A stretch of DNA of 64,000 bases, from NCBI GenBank assembly GCA_963785115.1, contig CAWATY010000009.1:496001-560000 (forward strand), given 5' to 3'. This document shows positions 42,455 through 51,984 of the stretch, in pieces; position 1 is the stretch's first letter, and the number at the start of each line of letters is the position of its first letter. The DNA is from JACCWP01 sp963785115. Its GTDB lineage: Bacteria; Actinomycetota; Actinomycetes; Propionibacteriales; Nocardioidaceae. Both the position numbers and the translations under genes were made by a program. The notes under the pieces were generated by a model. It was not told the origin of the DNA. It did no database searches and was given only the letters and a program-made list of their open reading frames with translations.

Positions 42455-43575
42455 ACGAGCACGACGGAGCCCGCCGGCTCCGCGAACACCTTGCCGCCGC
42501 GGTGCCGGGGCCGCCCCGTCGCTCCAGGCCGGGCCGCCGCCGCCGAGCGTCGCGGACGTCGTCGTCGCCGGGCGGTCGTGGTCGCCTCCGTGGCGGCGTG
42601 CGCTGCGGCCACGGGCGGAATCATCGTGCCGGTGCTCGCCCAGGGGCCGGACACGACCGGCGGTTCTGCCGGGCCGGTCGCCGCGGACTCGGCCTCGGCC
42701 TCGGACTCGGACTCGGACTCGACGACGCCCCCCGACGATGCGGGGTGCCGCTCCGGCGACGAGCTCAGCACGGACCTGCCGGAGGCCGACGCGCAGTGGA
42801 TCCGGCTGTGTGCCAACCGCTCGGGCTGGGTGTTCGACGCGGCCGGCACCCAGGTGCCCGATGAGGTGTTGACCGACGATGTCGACGAGCTGGTGGCCGG
42901 CTGGCTGTCCGCCGAGACCCCGGCACCCTGCCCCGACCCACCGGCGGGCGACCGGTTCTTCTTCCAGGTCGGTTTCGGCGACGGCACGGTGCGTGAGCTG
43001 ACCCTGCGCCTGTCGGGATGCGCCCGGGCGGTGCTCGCGGGCACCCCGCTCGAGGTCACGGCGCGGGACGTCTTCGGTGCCGTGCTCGCCCGGATGGGAG
43101 CGCAGCGCGAGGCGGAGCACCGAGCCGGTCGTCAAGGGTGCGCCGCCGCCGCCGTGCCCGGACCGAGCCGCGGCGAGCTGCCGGGGCGAGGATCCGCCGG
43201 GGGACTCGGGTGGCTGGCTCATCCCGCTGCCGCCGCGAGACCACCGATGCTCTGCCGGTACTCGGGATCGTTCGCGCCGACCATCGGCGAGCCGGAGGCC
43301 ACGCTCGAAGGCTCGACCAGCGCTCAGCCCCGCCCAGGGCGAGCAGATCCGGATCGCCTACCACTCCCGCTCGAGCGGCATGGTCGACTGCGGCGCTGAC
43401 CTCAGCCAGCCGGTGTGGGCGGTGCAGATGGAGGACGCGACCGGCGACCTGGCGCACGTTCAGCGTGGACATGTCCTTCTGCGGCACGATCGTGTCCGAC
43501 TTCGACGACTACGGCCTGGCGGGCTGGTGGCTGCCGGAGGTCCTCCAGCAGGCCTGGGAGGCCCGCCAGGGCTGA
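42451..43575 (+). pseudogene. Membrane protein paired with the ECF sigma factor, frameshifted
   Basis: ATG 42451 follows GAGGAG and overlaps the sigma stop. A short basic cytoplasmic N-terminus is followed by one transmembrane helix (AVVVASVAACAAATGGIIVPVLA), a Ser/Asp/Thr linker (SASASDSDSDS) and an extracytoplasmic domain with several cysteines (WIRLCANRSGWVFDAAGTQVPDEV). The frame changes near 42580, 43135 and at later points before the end at 43575 (LAGWWLPEVLQQAWEARQG). It lacks a zinc anti-sigma motif, so regulation of the sigma factor is inferred from position only. Confidence 0.7.
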
Positions 43576-43715
43576 GCTCGGGCCGGGCCCACTCCGCGTG
43601 TCGCCACCCGCCGTGCCATGCTCGGACCGGGCCTCCGTCCGGTCGGCGCGCCGGGGGTACCACCGCACAGTCCTGAACACCTGCGCTCGCGCCCTGGCCA
43701 CGCGAGAGGACCCCT

Positions 43716-44882
43716 GTGGACGCCGCCACCGTGATGCTGACCATCGTCGTGGTCGCAGCGCCTGGCGTTCGATTTCACGAACGGCTTCCCCGACGCCGCC
43801 AACTCGATGGCGGCGCCGATCGCGACCGGCGCGCTGAAGCCGAAGACGGCGGTCGTCCTGTCGGCGATCCTGAACTTCGTCGGCGCCTTCCTTCGGTCCG
43901 GTGGCGGCGACGATCGCCAGGGGCATCGTCAACACGCGGGCGATGACCCTGACGGTGGTCTTCGCGGCGCTGGCGGGCGCCATCGCTGGAACTCGTCGAC
44001 CTCGGCTGCTCGGGCTGCCCTCGAGCTCGTCGCACGCGCTGATCGGAGGGTCGTCGGCGCCACGGTGGTGGCCTCCGGCCCGACGCGGTCCACTGGGCGG
44101 GCTCATCGGGAAGGTCACCATCCCCGCCGTGCCGCGCCGTGCTCGTCGCCGGCGGGCCTACGTCGCCACGGTCGCGGCGTTCCGATCCCCTCCGCCGGGT
44201 CCAAGGACCGCGCAGCCGCGGCTACCGCTACGGGCAGATCGCCACGGCCTCCCTGATGTCCCTCGCCCACGGCACGAACGACGCCCAGAAGACGATGGGC
44301 ATCATCACGCTGGCCCTCATCGCAGCGGCTCGAAGTACAGCGACGCCCCGCCCTGGGTGGTCTTCGGCTGCGCCGTCGCGATGGGGCTCGGCACCTACTT
44401 CGGCGGCTGGCGCATCATCCGGACGCTCGGCAAGGGTGGTGACACACGCCGCCGCAGGGCTTCGCCGCCGCTGGGTCGTCGACCGCGGGCATCCTGGCCT
44501 CGACCTTCATCGGCTACGCCCTGTCGACCACGCGCGTGGCGTCCGGCTCGATCTCGGCGCCGGAGTCGGGCGCAAGCAGTCCGAGGTGCGCTGGGCCGTG
44601 GCGGCCGGATGGCGATCGCCTGGGTGATCACGCTGCCGGCCGCCGGGGCTGGTGGGCGCGGCCGCGTACGAGATCGCCGACCTGATCGGCGGCATGGGCG
44701 GGTTCGCGGTGGCTTCGGCTCTGGCAGCCCTCGCCGGTCTCGCCGGGCTGTACCTGCTGTCGAGGCGCTCAGCCGGTCGACCACACCAACGTCAACGACG
44801 CCTGGACGCAGGAGGGTGGCGTGGTCGCCCGCAGGCGGAAGCGGAAGGACAAGCCTGGGGTGTGTGTCGGAGGAACCAGTGA
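43716..44882 (+). pseudogene. pitA: Inorganic phosphate transporter of the Pit family, multiple frameshifts
   Basis: Frame pieces show both PiT signatures: AFDFTNGFPDAANSMAAPIATGA near the start and AHGTNDAQKTMGIITLALI in the second half, plus helices such as KTAVVLSAILNFVGAF and AYEIADLIGGMGGFAVASALAAL. At least six indels break the frame (for example near 43755, 43895, 43985, 44125, 44330, 44445). It would import phosphate with protons at low affinity. It is followed with a four-base overlap by a small membrane protein gene. No DUF47 regulator is nearby. Confidence 0.82.
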
Positions 44883-45097
44883 GCGACTTAAACGTCGACG
44901 CCAGCGCGCTGGGTCAGGTGCTGCTGGTGAGTCTCATCGGCGGCGTGGGCCTGGTCGCCCTGTACGCCTTCGGGATCCGCGCGCTCGCCGCCGGGCAGGA
45001 GGAGGGCCGTCGCGGCGCGACCACTGTCGCCGTGCTGAGCTTCGCCGTCGTCGTGGCGGGCGTGGTCCTCGGCCTGTGGGCCCTGTTGGCCGCGTGA
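44879..45097 (+). CDS. Small membrane protein downstream of pitA
   Basis: A 72-residue protein with two predicted membrane helices (VLLVSLIGGVGLVALYAF and VAVLSFAVVVAGVVLGLWALLA) joined by a charged loop. The GTG start overlaps the pitA stop (GTGA), which implies coupled expression. I recall similar small proteins behind pit genes in actinobacteria; an accessory role is inferred, not shown. Confidence 0.75.
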   Translation: MSDLNVDASALGQVLLVSLIGGVGLVALYAFGIRALAAGQEEGRRGATTVAVLSFAVVVAGVVLGLWALLAA

Positions 45098-45106
45098 ACG
45101 GACGGG

Positions 45107-45319
45107 TCAGTCCGCCACCACCCGGACCTGCCGGCCCACGGCCGCCACGACGTCTCCCGGGCTCAGCCTGGCACCACGCCGCGTCTCCGGCCGGCCGTTG
45201 ACGGTCACGTCGCCGGACGCGAGCAGCTCCTTGGCCATCCCGCCGGTGTCGGCCCACCCGACCAGCTTGAGCAGCTGCCCCAGCCGGATGCCCTGCGCGC
45301 CGATGCTGATCTCGTCCAT
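45107..45319 (-). CDS. S4 domain RNA-binding protein
   Basis: A 70-residue protein consisting of a single S4 domain: IRLGQLLKLVGWADTGGMAKELLASGDVTVNGRPETRRGARLSPGD carries its complete alpha-L motif in consecutive segments. It matches the YaaA/RlbA group of small S4 proteins that bind structured RNA. The frame is open far upstream, but similarity begins at ATG 45319. Confidence 0.88.
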   Translation of the reverse strand: MDEISIGAQGIRLGQLLKLVGWADTGGMAKELLASGDVTVNGRPETRRGARLSPGDVVAAVGRQVRVVAD

Positions 45320-45371
45320 GCCGGACAGCCTCTCGCGCAGTCTGTAGCCTGCACCCGGAGGGGATGCCTCT

Positions 45372-45606
45372 GTGCGTGACGACGAACCGACCGGCCAGCG
45401 GGCCACCGCCTGGGCCGTGCACGGCATCCCCGAGGACGCCCAGCGGATGGGGCTCGACCGCAACACCGTCGAGGGGTCCCTGGTGTCGCTGGCCGGCTCC
45501 CTCAGCGCCGCTCGGCGCTCGCACAAGCTGGTCGCCTGGGTGCTGCTGGTCGTGTTCGCCGGTCCGATCCTGCTGACCCTGCTGGACTGGCTCGGCTGGG
45601 GGATAG
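45372..45606 (+). CDS. Hypothetical protein with one membrane helix
   Basis: GTG 45372 opens a frame whose first 78 residues look real: an acidic/charged start (RDDEPTGQRATAWAVHGIPEDAQRMGLDRNTVEG) and a membrane helix LVAWVLLVVFAGPILLTLLDW. The frame stays open to 45908, but beyond about 45600 it runs antisense through the solid DUF1684 gene and becomes low-complexity. A single-base shift just before would end it at TAG near 45606, which I take as the likely end. Function unknown. Confidence 0.5.
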
Positions 45607-45615
45607 CCCGGGGGC

Positions 45616-46215
45616 TCAGGCCCGGAAGCGTTCCCCCACCGGCATGGGGGGGACGGGCAGCGTGTTGGTCGGGCCGGGCAGCGGGCAGGCCCACGCCTCG
45701 TCGTAGGCGCAGGACGGCTGGTAGCAGAAGTCCAGGTCGACCACGAGCGCCTGCGGGTCGCCGCCCAGGTCGGCGCCCTTGGCCGTGTCGAGCACGTACC
45801 GCCCACCGCCGTACGAGGTGGCCGCCCGGTCGCGCACCGGCACGAACAACCCGCCGCCGTACGACCCCAGCCACCAGACGTCGAGCGACCCCAGGCCGCG
45901 GAGACTGACCGGCCCGGCGCGATCGAGGGGCACCACGCCGTCTGTGCCCGTGGTCACCTCGCGCCGCTCCGGGTCCACGTCGCGGTCGACCTCGACCACG
46001 AAGCGGTACGCCGGGTCGTACGGCGCCATGTCGACGCCCGCGTAGGCAGACCGCTGCCCGGGGGGAACCGGTGAGGCCGGGTGGGTACGCAGCAAGTCAT
46101 CTCGCCCGGCTGCCCATGCCGCATGGCCCTCCGCGGGGTCGTCCGCCGCCCGGACGTCGGCGTACAGCGCGGTCATGCGCCGCCGCCAGTCGAGCACGTC
46201 CCAGGCAGTGGTCAC
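45616..46215 (-). CDS. DUF1684 family protein
   Basis: A 199-residue protein with the family marks of DUF1684: an N-terminal helix pair (DDLLRTHPASPV), AYAGVDMAPYDPAYRF, then SYGGGLFVPVRDRAATSYGGGRYVLDTAKGAD and DLDFCYQPSCAYDEAWACPLP near the end. The function of the family is not known to me. TAGCGT at 46227-46222 ends six bases before the GTG start, a leaderless promoter. The frame is intact in a region where its neighbours are broken. Confidence 0.88.
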   Translation of the reverse strand: MTTAWDVLDWRRRMTALYADVRAADDPAEGHAAWAAGRDDLLRTHPASPVPPGQRSAYAGVDMAPYDPAYRFVVEVDRDVDPERREVTTGTDGVVPLDRAGPVSLRGLGSLDVWWLGSYGGGLFVPVRDRAATSYGGGRYVLDTAKGADLGGDPQALVVDLDFCYQPSCAYDEAWACPLPGPTNTLPVPPMPVGERFRA

Positions 46216-46221
46216 CGCTCG

Positions 46222-46227
46222 ACGCTA
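46222..46227 (-). promoter_or_regulatory. -10 box of the leaderless DUF1684 gene
   Basis: TAGCGT on the minus strand ends six bases before the GTG start at 46215. Confidence 0.5.
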
Positions 46228-47473
46228 GCCGGTGCGGACGCTGACGACCTGCCCTGCGGGGAGCTCGGCGACCCGGGCGAGGGCCCCGCTGCGGAAGTCC
46301 CACGCCACCACCTTGTCGGCGAAGCGCACCAGCACGGTGTCGTCGTCCAGCATCCCCAGCGGGGTCATCGGGCCATCGGGTTGCTGCGCCGCCACGGCAG
46401 CACCGCGAGCGGTTCGGCGGTGTCCTGGTCGATACCGCCCAGGCCGGGCCACTCCTCCGGACCACGCGGCAGCGACCAGCGGTCGACCTCCGTGGCAAGC
46501 GCCAGGACATCGGCGTCGCCGACAGACCGAGGCCACGGCACCCGGCCAGCGTGCGGGATCGACGGCCAGCGGCTGTGTCTGGGGCTGGTCGGCGGTGGGC
46601 TCGTACCGGCGGAGCGCGTACGGCGGCAGGTCGGTCGGCTGCGACCAGGCCTCGACGGCCGACCCGTCCGGCGTGAACACGGTCCGGTCCGGCGCGTACG
46701 GCACCGGCACGAAGGAGCCGTCGCCGACGTCGACGAGCCGGCCGGCAGCACGCTCCTCGCTGCCGACCAGCACCCCGCCGCCGTCGGGCGTCCACCGAGC
46801 GACGGTCGGGAACCCGGGCACGTCGAGGGTGGTGACGGACAGGTCCGTGAGGTGGACGCCAGCAGCGCGTGCGGCTGCGGGAGCGCCAGGCGCATGCCGT
46901 CGGGGGACAGCCCGGTGACGCCGAGGGCCAGCCCGGTGTAGCCGCCGGCGTCCTCGGTCGGGCGGACGTCCACCTGGTCTGCCCCGCCAGCCACTGTCCG
47001 CGCCGAGCAGGTAAAAAGTCGACCCCTGGGCGGCGGGCCGCTGGACAACGGCGACGGCCGAGACCGCCCGGCAGCGCCCCACCGGGGTCGTTCAGCACGG
47101 CGGGGGGGTCGAGCGAGCGCGGCAGTGCGGTGTCGGCCCACGGCAGCGTCTCCCAACGCCCGGCTGTCCAGGCCGGCTGCACGACGGCAGGGTCGACGCC
47201 TTCCGGGCCGGTCCGCTGCCAAGTCCGGCTCGGCGCGTGGCTCGGCGTCCCGGGCTCGCCCTCCGGTCCTGGCCGCGCCCTGCCATATCGCCCCCGGCCG
47301 CCCGTACACCCACCACCACCACCGCCGCCGCCACGGCCGCCATCGCTACCGCTCCGGCCCGTCGCCGCCGCTGGGTCCGGCGCGCGCGTGCCCACGTCGA
47401 GGCGGCCAGGTCGGGGATGTGGGACCGGCTCGGCGGCCTCCACCAGCAGGTCGTGCACTGCCCGGTCCGTCAT
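46225..47473 (-). pseudogene. Membrane-anchored beta-propeller-like protein paired with an ECF sigma factor, frameshifted
   Basis: The N-terminus MTDRAVHDLLVEAAEPV is cytoplasmic, one membrane helix follows (MAAVAAAVVVVGV), and the long outer part shows repeated strand motifs such as TGLSPDGMRLALP, VARWTPDGGGVLVG, RTVFTPDGSAVEAW and MLDDDTVLVRFADKVVAWDF, as in WD40/TolB-like propellers. At least five frame changes occur between 47380 and 46390. The start overlaps the sigma stop by four bases. By analogy with SigE-family operons it may be a sensor or anti-sigma partner; no zinc anti-sigma motif is seen. Confidence 0.7.
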
Positions 47474-47975
47474 CGTCCGCTCTCCCCGCCCAGCAGCGAC
47501 GCCAGCCCCGGTGCGCCGGTGCGCAGCCGGTCGAGAGCCACCGACGCCTGGCTCTTCACCGTGCCGACGCTGACGCCGAGCACCTCGGCCGTCTGCCGCT
47601 CGGTGAGGTCGTCGTAGTACCGCAACACCAGCACCGCCCGCTGTTTCGGCGTCAGCCGAGCCAGTGCCGCACGGACCATCAGCTGCCGCTCCGTCATGTC
47701 CGGGTCGGTGACCACTTGCTGAGTCCGGTGGTTCGGCGAAGGTTGGCGGTGTGCCGCCGGCGCCACCAGGACACCTGGTCGCGGTACAGGATCACCCGCA
47801 CGTACGCGTCCGGGCGCGGCCCCCCGAGACGGCGCCACCGCAGCGCCACCTTCAGCAGCGCCTCCTGCACCAGGTCCTCGGCGCGACCGAGGTCTCCGGT
47901 CAGCAGGTACGCCGCCCGGAGCAGCCCGTGCTGGCGGGCGCTCGCCCACGCCTCGAACGACTCCGGCGAGATCAC
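47470..47975 (-). pseudogene. SigE-family ECF sigma factor, one frameshift
   Basis: GTG 47975 opens region 2 (SFEAWASARQHGLLRAAYLLTGDLGRAEDLVQEALLKV and YVRVILYRDQVSWWRRR in adjacent segments), and after a break near 47715 region 4 continues in another frame with LTPKQRAVLVLRYYDDLTERQTAEVLGVSVGTVKSQASVALDRL. It is the same family as the sigma factor at 41940 and is likewise coupled by a four-base overlap to a membrane protein gene. Confidence 0.83.
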
Positions 47976-48005
47976 CGGGTGGGCCGCCGGGCGTGGTCAC
48001 GTCAC

Positions 48006-48036
48006 CTGTAACGCGGCTGGGGGACCGCAAAGGGTT
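48006..48036 (-). promoter_or_regulatory. Predicted ECF sigma autoregulatory promoter
   Basis: On the minus strand AACCCTT (48036-48030) is followed 17 bases later by GTTACAG, upstream of the sigma gene starting at 47975. It resembles the element at 41888-41912; the spacers differ by two bases, possibly because of indel errors. Confidence 0.45.
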
Positions 48037-48074
48037 GGGGCAAGCCGTCAATCGCCCCACCCAACCGCACCCGG

Positions 48075-48514
48075 TCAGGTGCCGGGGCGCCAGCACGAAG
48101 ACGGGGATCTCCCGGTCGGTCCTGTGCTGGTAGCCGGCGTAGTCGGGCTAGACGGCCACGGCACGCTCCCACCACAGCGCGTGCTCGTCGCCCTCGACCT
48201 CACGCACGACCATCTCGTGCCGCCGTCGCCGTCCTGCAGCTCGACTTCGGGTCGGCCAGCAGGTTGTGGTACCAGACCGGGTGCCCGGCGCGCCGCCCAT
48301 CGAGGCGACGATGGCGTACTCGCCCTCGTGCTCGACCCGCATCACCGGCACCTTGCGGAGCTTGCCGGCCGCGCGCCGCGTCGAGGTGACGACCACGATC
48401 GGCATCCCGCGCAGGGTGTTGGCCTCGGGCGCCGTCGGTGCGCTCGAACGGGTGGCCACCTGTCGCGCGACCTGCTTGGAGGTGCTGGGCTCGTACTCGC
48501 CGTCCAGAGGCCAT
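48075..48514 (-). pseudogene. Deazaflavin-dependent nitroreductase (DUF385) family protein, broken
   Basis: Pieces read LDGEYEPSTSKQVARQVAT, EANTLRGMPIVVVTSTRRAAGKLRKVPVMRVEHEGEYAIVASMGGAPG, HPVWYHNLLADP and VVREVEGDEHALWWERAVAV, the pattern of F420-dependent nitro/quinone reductases of the Ddn type. The frame shifts just after the ATG, near 48275 and near 48230, and a TAG at about 48149 replaces a conserved Tyr (AVAV-stop-PDYAGYQHRTDREIPVFVL). ATG 48514 is six bases after CAGACT. Either a decayed gene or an error-rich one. Confidence 0.72.
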
Positions 48515-48589
48515 GTGTCCAGTCTGCGTCGTTCGCGCACCGGGACAAGTCCGCCGCCGGGTGGTCATCGCCCGTCCGGGCGCACCGGC

Positions 48590-48595
48590 TAGGTT
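48590..48595 (+). promoter_or_regulatory. -10 box of the leaderless bioB gene
   Basis: TAGGTT ends seven bases before the ATG of bioB at 48603. Confidence 0.5.
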
Positions 48596-48602
48596 GCCGA
48601 CC

Positions 48603-49652
48603 ATGACTGCTGCGTCCTCCGCGAGCTGCCGACCTTGTCCCAAGGACCCTGCCGACGTGCTGTGTTGATCGCGCGGCAGCAGGTGCTGGTCCGACGGCGT
48701 GGGGCTGTCCGAGGAGCAGCTGGTCGCGGTGCTCCGGCTCCCCGACGACCGGGTGTCCGAGCTGCTCCGAGCTTGCGCACCGGGTGCGGGATGACATGGT
48801 GCGGGCCGGAGGTCGAGGTCGAGGGCATCGTGTCCCTCAAGACCGGCGGCTGCCCCGAGGACTGCCACTTCTGCAGGCCAGTCCGGGCAGTTCGAGTCAC
48901 CGGTGCGTGCGGTCTGGCTCAACATCCCCGAGCTGGTCGAGGCCGCCCGGGAGACGGCGGCGACCGGTGCGACCGAGTTCTGCATCGTCGCCGCGGTGCG
49001 CGGTCCCGACGAGCGGCTGATGAGTCAGGTCCCTCGACGGCGTGGCGGCCATCCGCGAGGCCGTCGACATCAACATCGCCTGCTCGCTGGGCATGCTCAG
49101 CCAGCCCCAGGTCGACGAGCTCGCCGCGATCGGGGTGCACCGCTACAACCACAACCTCGAGGCCGCCCGCTCGTACTTCCCGCACGTCGTCACCACCCAC
49201 TCCTGGGAGGAGCGGGTGGACACCTGCCGGATGGTGCGCGACGCCGGCATGGAGCTGTGCTGCGGTGGCCTGGTGGGCATGGGGGAGACCCTCGAGCAGC
49301 GCGCCGAGCTGGCCGCCCAGCTGGCCGCCCTCGGGCCGGACGAGGTGCCCCTCAACTTCCTCAACCCTCCGCCCCGCACCCCGTTCGGTGAGCTGCCGGT
49401 GATGGACGGCACCGATGCGCTGCGCACGATCGCGGCCTTCCGGCTGGCCATGCCGCGCACGATCCTGCGCTACGCCGGCGGCGGCGCGAGATCACCCTCG
49501 GCGACCTCGGCACCCGCGACGGTCTCACGGGTGGCATCAACGCCGTCATCGTCGGCAACTACCTGACCACGCTCGGCCGCGAACCCGCCGACGACCTCGC
49601 GCTGCTGTCCGACCTGCGGATGCCGGTCAAGGAGCTGGGCAAGACGCTGTGA
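48603..49652 (+). pseudogene. bioB: Biotin synthase, multiple frameshifts
   Basis: Frame pieces rebuild a biotin synthase, the radical SAM enzyme that inserts sulfur into dethiobiotin: LSEEQLVAVLRLPDDRVSELL, VEGIVSLKTGGCPEDCHFC with the CX3CX2C cluster motif, VWLNIPELVEAARETAATGATEFCIVAAV, ACSLGMLSQPQVDELA, YNHNLEAARSYFP, LNFLNPPPRTPFGELPV and ILRYAGG. Breaks occur near 48660, 48715, 48770, 48880, 49030 and 49490. The stop overlaps the bsaP start by four bases, as in other actinobacteria. A TAGGTT box seven bases before the ATG suggests a leaderless message. Confidence 0.87.
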
Positions 49653-49852
49653 GCACCGCCCCCGACGAGGCTCCGTGGTGCGGCCAGTGCGGCCGGGCGC
49701 TCGGCGAGGGTGACCACCAGGGCGTGGGTACGCGGCACGCGACGTTGGAGCCGCCACGGTGGTGCGGCCGCTGCCGTCGCCGGATGGTCGTGCAGGTGGT
49801 GCCCCGCGGCTGGTGGGCGCGCTGCGTCGAGCACGGCGAGCTGACCGGCTGA
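49649..49852 (+). CDS. bsaP: Biotin synthase auxiliary protein
   Basis: A 67-residue protein with two CxxC pairs (WCGQCGRALGEGDH and RWCGRCRRRMVVQVVPRGWWARCVEHG), directly coupled to bioB by a GTGA overlap. This matches BsaP, the small actinobacterial protein needed for biotin synthase turnover, probably through its iron-sulfur cluster. The frame is intact. The conserved H-G-x-x-x-H spacing and PPRWC motif support the call. Confidence 0.87.
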   Translation: MSTAPDEAPWCGQCGRALGEGDHQGVGTRHATLEPPRWCGRCRRRMVVQVVPRGWWARCVEHGELTG

Positions 49853-49872
49853 GCCGTTCGGTTCCGGTCGAT

Positions 49873-49888
49873 CCCTTGTGGATAAGGG
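49873..49888. promoter_or_regulatory. Hairpin with embedded DnaA box before DUF222-HNH copy 1
   Basis: CCCTT-GTGGAT-AAGGG forms a short hairpin, and TGTGGATAA at 49877-49885 is the exact complement of the consensus DnaA box TTATCCACA. The same element, with the following AGGACTGTCGGTGG-like block, lies before the second copy at 62817. A TAGTGT box at 49921 then precedes the ATG at 49934 by seven bases. Confidence 0.6.
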
Positions 49889-49933
49889 GATTGGCGGCGA
49901 GGACTGTCGGTGGCGGGTTCTAGTGTTCGGGGT

Positions 49934-51278
49934 ATGGACGGGGAGCGGGTGGCGGCGCCGATGATGTCGGCTGATGACGTGCGCGCTGTGGTCGAGCAGC
50001 TGCGGTCGTTGAGTGCCGAGGCTCCGAGCGACGATCTCGTCGGCTCCGAGGCGATCGACACGGTGCGGGCGTTGGAGGAGCTGAAGGGTGCGTGTGCGGG
50101 GGCGCAGGCGCGGGTGACGGCCGGGTTCGCCGCGGACGCAACGGGCGCGCGCAGCGGCGCGAAGGGTGTGCCGGGCTCGCGACGTGGGCAAGGGGATCGG
50201 GGCGCAGGTCGGCCTGGCGCGCCGGGACAGCCCGTACAAGGGGTCGCGGCATCTGGGGTTGGCCGAGGCGTTGGTGCACGAGATGCCGCACACCCTGGCC
50301 GCCCTCGAGGCCGGGCAGGCTCTCGGAGTGGCGGGCGACGCTGGTCGTCCGGGAGACCGCGTGCCTGTGCCAGGGAGGACCGGGCCCGCGGTGGACGCGC
50401 GAGCTCGCGCGCCCGACCCGGTGGCGCTCGACGCGCTTGGGCGACCGGGAGACCGCGGCCGAAGCGCCGGCGGCGTCGCCTACCGGCTGGACCCGCACGC
50501 GGTGACGAACCGGGCCGCGCATCGCCGAGACAGGACCGCCGGGTCACGCTGCGGCCGGCGCCGGACACGATGAGCCGGCTGACCGGCACTGCTGCCCGCC
50601 GCCCAGGGAGTCGCGGCCTAGGCGGCGCTCGTCGCGCGCGGCCGACAGCCGCGAAGGCCGGCGGGGACGCGCGCGGTCCGCGGGCAGGTCATGGCCGACA
50701 CGCTGGTCGAGCGGGTCACCGGGCAGGCCACCGCCGACGAGGTGCCGGTCGAGGTGCGCCGTGCACGATCACCGACACCAGCCTTGTTCGACCAGGATCC
50801 GGACGCCAACTCCGAGCCCGGCGAGCTGGCCGGCTACGGCCCGGTCCCGGCCGGCTGGGCCGCGCGATGGCTCGCGATCACGCCCAGGTCGGGACGCGGC
50901 ACCCTGCGGCGGCTGGTCACGAAGCCGACCACCGGGCAGCTGGTCGCGATGGAGTCGCGGTCGCCGGCAGTTCCCGGCCGGGCTGCGCCGGTTCCTGATC
51001 GCCGCGCGACCAGATCTGCCGGACCCCGTGGTGCGGCGCCCCGATCCGGCACGCCGACCACGTCATCCCCGACGAACGACCACGGGCCCACCGAGTGCCG
51101 ACAACGGCCAAGGGCTCTGCGAGGCGTGCAACTACGCCAAACAAGCCCCCGACTGGCAGACCCAGACACCTGCCCGACGGCACCGTGACCGACCACCACC
51201 CCGACCGGCCACACCTACGACAGCAGACCCCCGCCACCGATCGGCAGACCCCCACCCGACTACGTCCTCGCCAGCTAG
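49934..51278 (+). pseudogene. DUF222 / 13E12-type HNH endonuclease-like protein, copy 1, frameshifted
   Basis: The N-terminal DUF222 domain starts MMSADDVRAVVEQLRSLSAEAPSDDLVG and continues through ELKGACAGAQARVTAGFAADA and GLAEALVHEMPHTLAALEAGQA in other frames. The C-terminal HNH region reads IRHADHVIPDE, GQGLCEACNYAKQAPDW and ends near TAG 51278 after PTGHTYDSRPPP. At least five frame changes occur. These proteins are present in many copies in some actinobacteria (REP13E12 in Mycobacterium); their role, possibly as selfish nuclease genes, is not settled. Confidence 0.75.
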
Positions 51279-51283
51279 CGCGC

Positions 51284-51984
51284 TCAGGCGAGGGCGGCGA
51301 GCAGACCGAGCGGCCAGCAGCGGGTGCGCCCATGCCATGGCGCGCAGCGCCGCCTCGAGCGGCGCCAGCGCCCGAGCCTTGTCCGTCGCGTCGAGGTCGG
51401 GGGAGTGCCGGCGCAGCAGCCGGGCCGGCGTGCTGAGCGCGCGCTGCGCGAGCGACAGCAGAGTGGCGGCGACGGCGACCGCGATCACACCGGCGAGCGC
51501 CACGGAGTCCCACGGCGGGTCCTGTGCCACATAGCCGACCAGTATCGGGAAGCCGCCCCAGGACGCCGCGAAGCCGAGGTCGGTGTGCAGCCGACCCCCG
51601 AAGAGCTCCAGGTTGTAGCCCGCGACGAGCACCGGCCCGAGGGCCACCAGCGGCCACAGCCACGGGGTCTGCTGCACCGCCATCCAGGCGCCGATCCCCA
51701 CCGCCGCCAGCACGCTGACGACCGCGGCCGCCCACAGCGCGCCGTCGGGGATGCGCGTTCGCAGGGGCCGGCCCTGCAGCTCGTCGAGCGCGTGCGCACC
51801 GACGCCCATGGCCAGCAGGAAGGCGAGCACCGTGAGACCGACGACGGCCAGGTCGACCGTCGGCGCCAGGCAGGCTGCCGATCACCGCGTACGACAGGTG
51901 CCAGACCGTGTACGGCGGGTGCAGCAGCGTCCACCAGTCGGCGAACCGGCCCCCGGACCGGGCGTAGTAGGCGGCCTCAGTCAT
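51284..51984 (-). pseudogene. Polytopic membrane protein (UbiA-like), two frameshifts
   Basis: About 230 residues with seven or so membrane helices: WWTLLHPPYTVWHLSYAVIG at the start, then LAFLLAMGVGAHALDELQGRP, WPLVALGPVLVAGYNLELFGG and VGYVAQDPPWDSVALAGVIAVAVAATLLSLAQRA in consecutive parts. DELQGRP and the NLELFGGRLHTD segment recall the Asp-rich loops of UbiA prenyltransferases, but the key NDxxDxxxD motif is not present, so the family is uncertain. Breaks are near 51870 and 51305. It overlaps the methyltransferase gene by eight bases. Confidence 0.65.

Noticed and set aside
48075..48514. In-frame TAG in the DUF385 gene as evidence of true pseudogenisation.
   Set aside because: The gene also has indels of the same kind as its neighbours, so a base error at a Tyr codon is as likely as a real nonsense mutation.
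49934..51278. DUF222-HNH gene as part of an IS element or integrated phage.
   Set aside because: No transposase, integrase, terminal inverted repeats or target duplications are visible around either copy.
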